NCBI RefSeq assembly: GCF_008271745.1
Contig: NZ_VKKZ01000010.1
Location: 773,677-837,676 of the forward strand
Direction of reading: 5' to 3'
Source of the DNA: Rufibacter glacialis
Lineage (GTDB): Bacteria > Bacteroidota > Bacteroidia > Cytophagales > Hymenobacteraceae
Length of the DNA: 64,000 nucleotides
Positions 60,439-64,000 of this stretch are shown one piece after another. Each line of letters starts with the position of its first letter. Position 1 is the stretch's first letter. The translations under genes were made by a program, and so were the position numbers. The notes under the pieces were generated by a model. The model saw nothing but the letters and a program-made list of their open reading frames with translations. It did no database searches and was not told the origin of the DNA.

Positions 60439-61818
60439 ATGTCTAGTTCGCAAAATGATTCCTCCGCTAAAATCTTCGTTCTTGAAGATGATATTTGGTA
60501 CTCTCAGTTCCTGAGTTATCATCTTTCCTCTAACCCTGACCACCAGGTAGAGGTGTTCAATTCCGTCACGGAGTTTTTAGCTAGGCTCACGGATGCTCCC
60601 ACTATCATTACCTTAGATTACCATCTACCCACCAATACCGGTGAAGAGGTCTTGCTGCAGATCTTGCAGAAAAGTCCTAAATCTTATGTCATCATCATCT
60701 CTGGCCAGGAAGATATAAGAAAAGCGGTAAGCCTGCTGAAGATGGGGGCGTATGACTACATCGTGAAGAATGAAGAAACCAAAGACCGGCTCTGGAGCAT
60801 AGTTGAAAAGATCAAGCATAACAAGTCACTGCAGCAAGAGCTGGAAGTGCTAAGGAATGAGGTAAAGCAGAAATACTCTTTGGGGAGCGAATTGGTGGGG
60901 TCTTCTGAGCCAATCAAGAAAGTCTTCCAGTTGGTAGAGAAGGCGGCGGCGAATAATATAAACGTGACGGTTACGGGTGAGACAGGTACCGGGAAAGAAC
61001 TTATCGCAAAAGCCATCCATCAGAACTCCCGGAGGTCCAAGATGCCTTTTGTGGCGGTAAACATTGCCGCCCTGCCTTCTGAACTGCTGGAAAGCGAACT
61101 GTTCGGCCACGAGAAAGGAGCATTCACCGGGGCCACAGCCCGTAGGATAGGGAAGTTTGAGGAAGCGAACGGCGGTACCCTATTCCTGGATGAGATTGGC
61201 GAAATGAGCTTTAATCTTCAGGCAAAGCTGTTGCGGGTCTTGCAGGAAAGAGAAGTGACCCCGGTAGGTTCTAATAAGAGCATCCCGGTGGAAGTGCGCA
61301 TAGTGACCGCCACGCACCGCAACCTCATGGACGAGGTTAAGAAAGGGAATTTCAGGGAAGATTTGTTTTACCGGCTGCTTGGCATCCAGGTGCATTTGCC
61401 GCCCTTGCGGGAAAGAGGGCATGATATCCTGCTGATCGCCAATAAGTTTCTGCGGGATTTCTGCAAGCAGAATGAAATGGAGGAAAAGGTTTTTACCCCA
61501 GAGGCGCAGAAAAAGCTTTTAAGCCACCCTTACCCCGGCAACGTGAGAGAACTGAAGGCGGTTGTGGAATTGGCCGCAGTGCTGGCAGATTCCAGGGGAG
61601 TCACGGAAGGCGACATCCAGTTGCAGGCCCCTGCCACCCCATCAACCCTGGAAGAAAAAACCCTGGATGAATACATCCATGAAACGGTACAGCACTATTT
61701 AGACAAATACAACTACAACGTAATATATGTGGCAGACAAGTTGAAGGTAGGGAAATCAACCATCTACAGAATGATTCAAAAAGGGGCGGTTCTGGTTCCT
61801 GAACAGAAGAGGTATTAA
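60439..61818 (+). CDS. Sigma-54-dependent response regulator (NtrC family)
   Basis: 459 aa from the ATG at 60439. Receiver domain (1-120) with LEDD and phospho-acceptor Asp60 in TLDYHLP; AAA+ domain with Walker A GETGTGKE (about 180), the sigma-54-contacting GAFTGA (227-232) and Walker [13 protein letters not shown]; a C-terminal Fis-type helix-turn-helix [17 protein letters not shown]. When phosphorylated, such proteins hydrolyse ATP to open sigma-54 promoters. Sits between a complete hybrid kinase and a degenerate one that keeps an Hpt domain, so these are the natural partners. Confidence 0.95.
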   Translation: MSSSQNDSSAKIFVLEDDIWYSQFLSYHLSSNPDHQVEVFNSVTEFLARLTDAPTIITLDYHLPTNTGEEVLLQILQKSPKSYVIIISGQEDIRKAVSLLKMGAYDYIVKNEETKDRLWSIVEKIKHNKSLQQELEVLRNEVKQKYSLGSELVGSSEPIKKVFQLVEKAAANNINVTVTGETGTGKELIAKAIHQNSRRSKMPFVAVNIAALPSELLESELFGHEKGAFTGATARRIGKFEEANGGTLFLDEIGEMSFNLQAKLLRVLQEREVTPVGSNKSIPVEVRIVTATHRNLMDEVKKGNFREDLFYRLLGIQVHLPPLRERGHDILLIANKFLRDFCKQNEMEEKVFTPEAQKKLLSHPYPGNVRELKAVVELAAVLADSRGVTEGDIQLQAPATPSTLEEKTLDEYIHETVQHYLDKYNYNVIYVADKLKVGKSTIYRMIQKGAVLVPEQKRY

Positions 61819-61920
61819 GCATTGCAGCACCGGGTTTGTTATAAGGCCCTGGCTACCTTCCTTGTGAATTAATCAAATGAAAAACAATCTCCCGCTGTCT
61901 AGTTATCTGGTGCATACCTG

Positions 61921-61958
61921 CTTTTGCGTGCGTTTTTAAAGAATGGGGCCTGAAACGG
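61921..61958. repeat. Intergenic 40-bp palindromic element, copy
   Basis: CTTTTGCGTGCG on the left, GGGGCCTGAAACGG on the right around TTTTTAAAGAA. In the 239-base gap between the regulator and the pseudokinase. Confidence 0.55.
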
Positions 61959-62057
61959 CTGTCAAAGAAATAAATCAGTACCGCTTCCCTTACACTTGGT
62001 CAAAGATGCCTGCGTCTGAAGCCAAAGGGTTGAGATCAACGCTTTTTTGGTAGAAGT

Positions 62058-63923
62058 ATGCTTTTCATTGACCAGATATTCAAAGATAGTCCCAATCCCA
62101 CCTACATCAAGGATAGCCAAGGGAAAATTGTATGGGCCAACACAGCCTATGCCTTGCTGCATAGGTCAAGTTTGCCGCAGTTGCTGGAAAATGGGGCCGT
62201 AGAGTTCGATTTTTCCTATGAGCGGGATTTAGAGATCCTGGCGTCAGATGAGGTAGCCTCTATAGAGGAGTTCTACAAGTTGGATGACCGGAACGGCACC
62301 TGGTTTCTTTCTATAAAGAAAGCGATTGTGCAGCCAAACGGAGAGCGCTTCCTTCTGTCTTCCTCGTCAGAGATCACAGACCTGAAAGAGACTATCCAAA
62401 TCGCCGAAGACTCCTTTGCCACCAAGGAAAAATTTATCCATGATGTCAACCGGGAACTGGAAGCTCCTGTGAACGCTATCATAAGCTTGGTAAGGCTCCT
62501 GAAGAAAACCTTCATCAACAAAGACCAGAAAAGGTATTTAAACTCGGTTCTTTCTATCTCTGACCATATTTTAGATATTCCTAAAGATGTTCTGGAGTAT
62601 GACCGGGTAGAGGCCGGCGTGCTGGAGTTGACCACCGAGGTGGTGAGCATTGTGCACTTCATTAGGGAGATCATCACTGTGCTGAACCTGAAAGCGGCGG
62701 AGCATGATGTGAGCATCCACTTCTCAGAACCTTTGACTAGAATCCCAGATGTGGAGGTGAACCCTGTTTACCTCAACCTGATCTTGTCTAAAATGATCAG
62801 GTGCGCCATTCGGTACACCAAAAGCAAAGAGATTGGGGTTTCGGTTTTCCAGGAAGAAAAAGGCGATAACCTGGTGTATCTGCAGTTCTCCATCCACAAC
62901 CTGGAACTAGGGCAAAGCGCTGAGTTTCTAGCCAAATTCTTTGAGTCTGATTTCGTGCCCAACAGTGAAGAGCGGTACAAGATGGGCGGCCTAGACCTGG
63001 GCATTTACACCAGCAAAAGGTTGATTGATTTGCAGGGGGGCAGTGTGTGGCTAAAAGAGGAAAGTGAGCGCGGTATGAGCATTGAGTTTATCCTGCCTTT
63101 TTCTATAAACGACCGGAAAACGGCCCCGCCCAGAGAAGAAGCCAGTGAACCGGATCTTTCAGACGCCCTCAAGCTGCTCTTGGTAGAAGATAATGAAAGT
63201 AGCCAGACCTTGGTTAAACATCAGATCCAGAACTGGAATACAAAAATAGACATAGCAGGCAATGGCGAGGAAGGAATCAGGCTGGCCACGGAAAAAGCGT
63301 ATGACCTCATTCTCATGGATGTGGAAATGCCTGGTCTGGATGGATTCAAAGCCACTTCGCTTATCAGGGATTCTAACGGACCAAACCGGGAAACCCCTAT
63401 CATTGCTTTCACCACCAACGCAGCCGGCCATGAGGTGGAGAAGTTCAGGGAAGCCGGATTTACGGATTATCTAAGAAAGCCCTACCACGCCTTTGATCTG
63501 TATCTGTGCATCTCTAAGAATACAGGCCACTATGAGAAGGAGCGGTTGCTTGCCGAGAAAAGGGGCACTGAGCAAGAAATGCCGCTCTATGACTTCTCCG
63601 GCCTGGGAAACATGGCCGAGGATGAAGTGTTCATCAGGAAAATGCAGAAGTTGTTCATTGATATAGTCCCTGGTCAGTTGTTGAAGCTTTCGCAGGCCAT
63701 TCAACAGCAGGAGTGGGAAACGGTGGCGCTCCTTTCCCATAGCCTGAAGTCTACCTTCGGCAATATCAAGGTCACGAGGGCTGCCAACGCCATGAAAGAA
63801 ATAGAGGCGGTGGTAAACAAAGGGACTGATTATTCCGCCTTGCCTTCTTTGCTGGAGATTGTTAAATCCACGACAGATAAGGTGGTGAATATCTTTGTCA
63901 AAGAACTGTCCCAAAACCAATGA
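62058..63923 (+). CDS. Degenerate hybrid kinase: PAS, pseudo-kinase core, REC and Hpt
   Basis: 621 aa, soluble. PAS at 1-110 (DSPNPTYIKDSQGKIVWANTA opening). The HisKA box reads FIHDVNRELEAPVNAI: the phospho-acceptor His is replaced by Arg132. In the ATPase the Mg-binding Asn of the N box is Cys249 (IRCAIRYT), the G1 DxGxGI motif is absent and G2 is GGLDLGIYTS. The receiver is intact (VEDN, Asp421 in LILMDVEMP, RKPY) and the Hpt keeps SHSLKSTFGN with His561. So it should not autophosphorylate, but can receive phosphate on Asp421 or His561 and pass it on. Confidence 0.92.
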   Translation: MLFIDQIFKDSPNPTYIKDSQGKIVWANTAYALLHRSSLPQLLENGAVEFDFSYERDLEILASDEVASIEEFYKLDDRNGTWFLSIKKAIVQPNGERFLLSSSSEITDLKETIQIAEDSFATKEKFIHDVNRELEAPVNAIISLVRLLKKTFINKDQKRYLNSVLSISDHILDIPKDVLEYDRVEAGVLELTTEVVSIVHFIREIITVLNLKAAEHDVSIHFSEPLTRIPDVEVNPVYLNLILSKMIRCAIRYTKSKEIGVSVFQEEKGDNLVYLQFSIHNLELGQSAEFLAKFFESDFVPNSEERYKMGGLDLGIYTSKRLIDLQGGSVWLKEESERGMSIEFILPFSINDRKTAPPREEASEPDLSDALKLLLVEDNESSQTLVKHQIQNWNTKIDIAGNGEEGIRLATEKAYDLILMDVEMPGLDGFKATSLIRDSNGPNRETPIIAFTTNAAGHEVEKFREAGFTDYLRKPYHAFDLYLCISKNTGHYEKERLLAEKRGTEQEMPLYDFSGLGNMAEDEVFIRKMQKLFIDIVPGQLLKLSQAIQQQEWETVALLSHSLKSTFGNIKVTRAANAMKEIEAVVNKGTDYSALPSLLEIVKSTTDKVVNIFVKELSQNQ

Positions 63924-64000
63924 TCACAGGTTAATTTCTTCTTTAGTTGGAAGAAATTTAATCCATTTCCCTCCATATAAGGCCGAGGAAGCCAAAGCAG
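63924..64000. other. Right edge, no feature
   Basis: 77 bases after the last stop codon. A short AT-rich inverted repeat (TTTCTTC / GAAGAAA, about 63937-63956) may be a terminator. Confidence 0.35.

Noticed and set aside
1-64000. CRISPR arrays and rRNA genes
   Set aside because: No regularly spaced direct repeats or rRNA sequence are present.

Overview
The window looks like chromosomal DNA from a Bacteroidota bacterium of the order Cytophagales, and Hymenobacteraceae (a Rufibacter- or Pontibacter-like genus) is my best inference. Seen in the sequence: several promoters of the Bacteroidota type (TTTG or TTG, about 20 bp, then TAnnTTTG), almost no Shine-Dalgarno sites, a PorV-like/PorU-like type IX secretion pair, a TonB-type outer-membrane receptor with a carboxypeptidase-regulatory domain, a PadR/PspC pair and many small lipoproteins. 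Most of the DNA is moderately GC-rich with dense, short operons. The genus cannot be settled without a database search.

Layout. 1-11 kb: a TPR lipoprotein running off the left edge, a histidine-phosphatase lipoprotein, an MFS transporter, an SDR dehydrogenase, a PfkB sugar kinase, dihydrolipoyl dehydrogenase, an outer-membrane beta-barrel receptor, a glycine-zipper protein and a thermonuclease lipoprotein. 11.8-17.7 kb: ammonium transporter, SbcC, a DUF1761 membrane protein. 18-25 kb: a second glycine-zipper protein, an NTF2-like lipoprotein, an iron-sulfur operon (iscS-iscU-unknown-iscA), methylmalonyl-CoA epimerase and CCA-adding enzyme. 25-34.5 kb: PadR regulator with a PspC/GIN membrane protein, then the porV2-like/porU2-like pair. 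34.6-47.3 kb: operon namZ-fmt-folA, an FtsX-type permease, MscS, a GT-C-like membrane protein, an M23 peptidase, a ferredoxin-type reductase with oligoendopeptidase, a lipoprotein, a TetR regulator and thiL. 47.7-53.2 kb: glutamate dehydrogenase, an unknown protein, RlmD, an SDR, a TPR/SH3 protein. 53.2-57 kb: two identical tRNA-Lys genes, then a very AT-rich accessory segment with an acyltransferase interrupted by one in-frame TGA and an SGNH hydrolase, closed by a decayed third tRNA-Lys copy. 57.9-63.9 kb: a signalling cluster made of a hybrid histidine kinase, a sigma-54 response regulator and a second hybrid-kinase-like protein.

The most interesting items are (1) the 57.9-63.9 kb cluster, whose last protein has lost the catalytic residues of the kinase core but keeps intact receiver and Hpt domains, suggesting a pseudokinase phosphorelay hub upstream of a sigma-54 regulator; (2) a family of imperfect palindromes of about 40 bp, with more than twenty recognisable copies, found only between genes and sometimes built into terminators; (3) the tRNA-Lys-bounded AT-rich segment; (4) a 238-bp element with 34-bp terminal inverted repeats next to a perfect 16-bp-arm palindrome; and (5) an abrupt base-composition change inside the PorU-like gene. 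No CRISPR array, rRNA operon, integrase or transposase was found.
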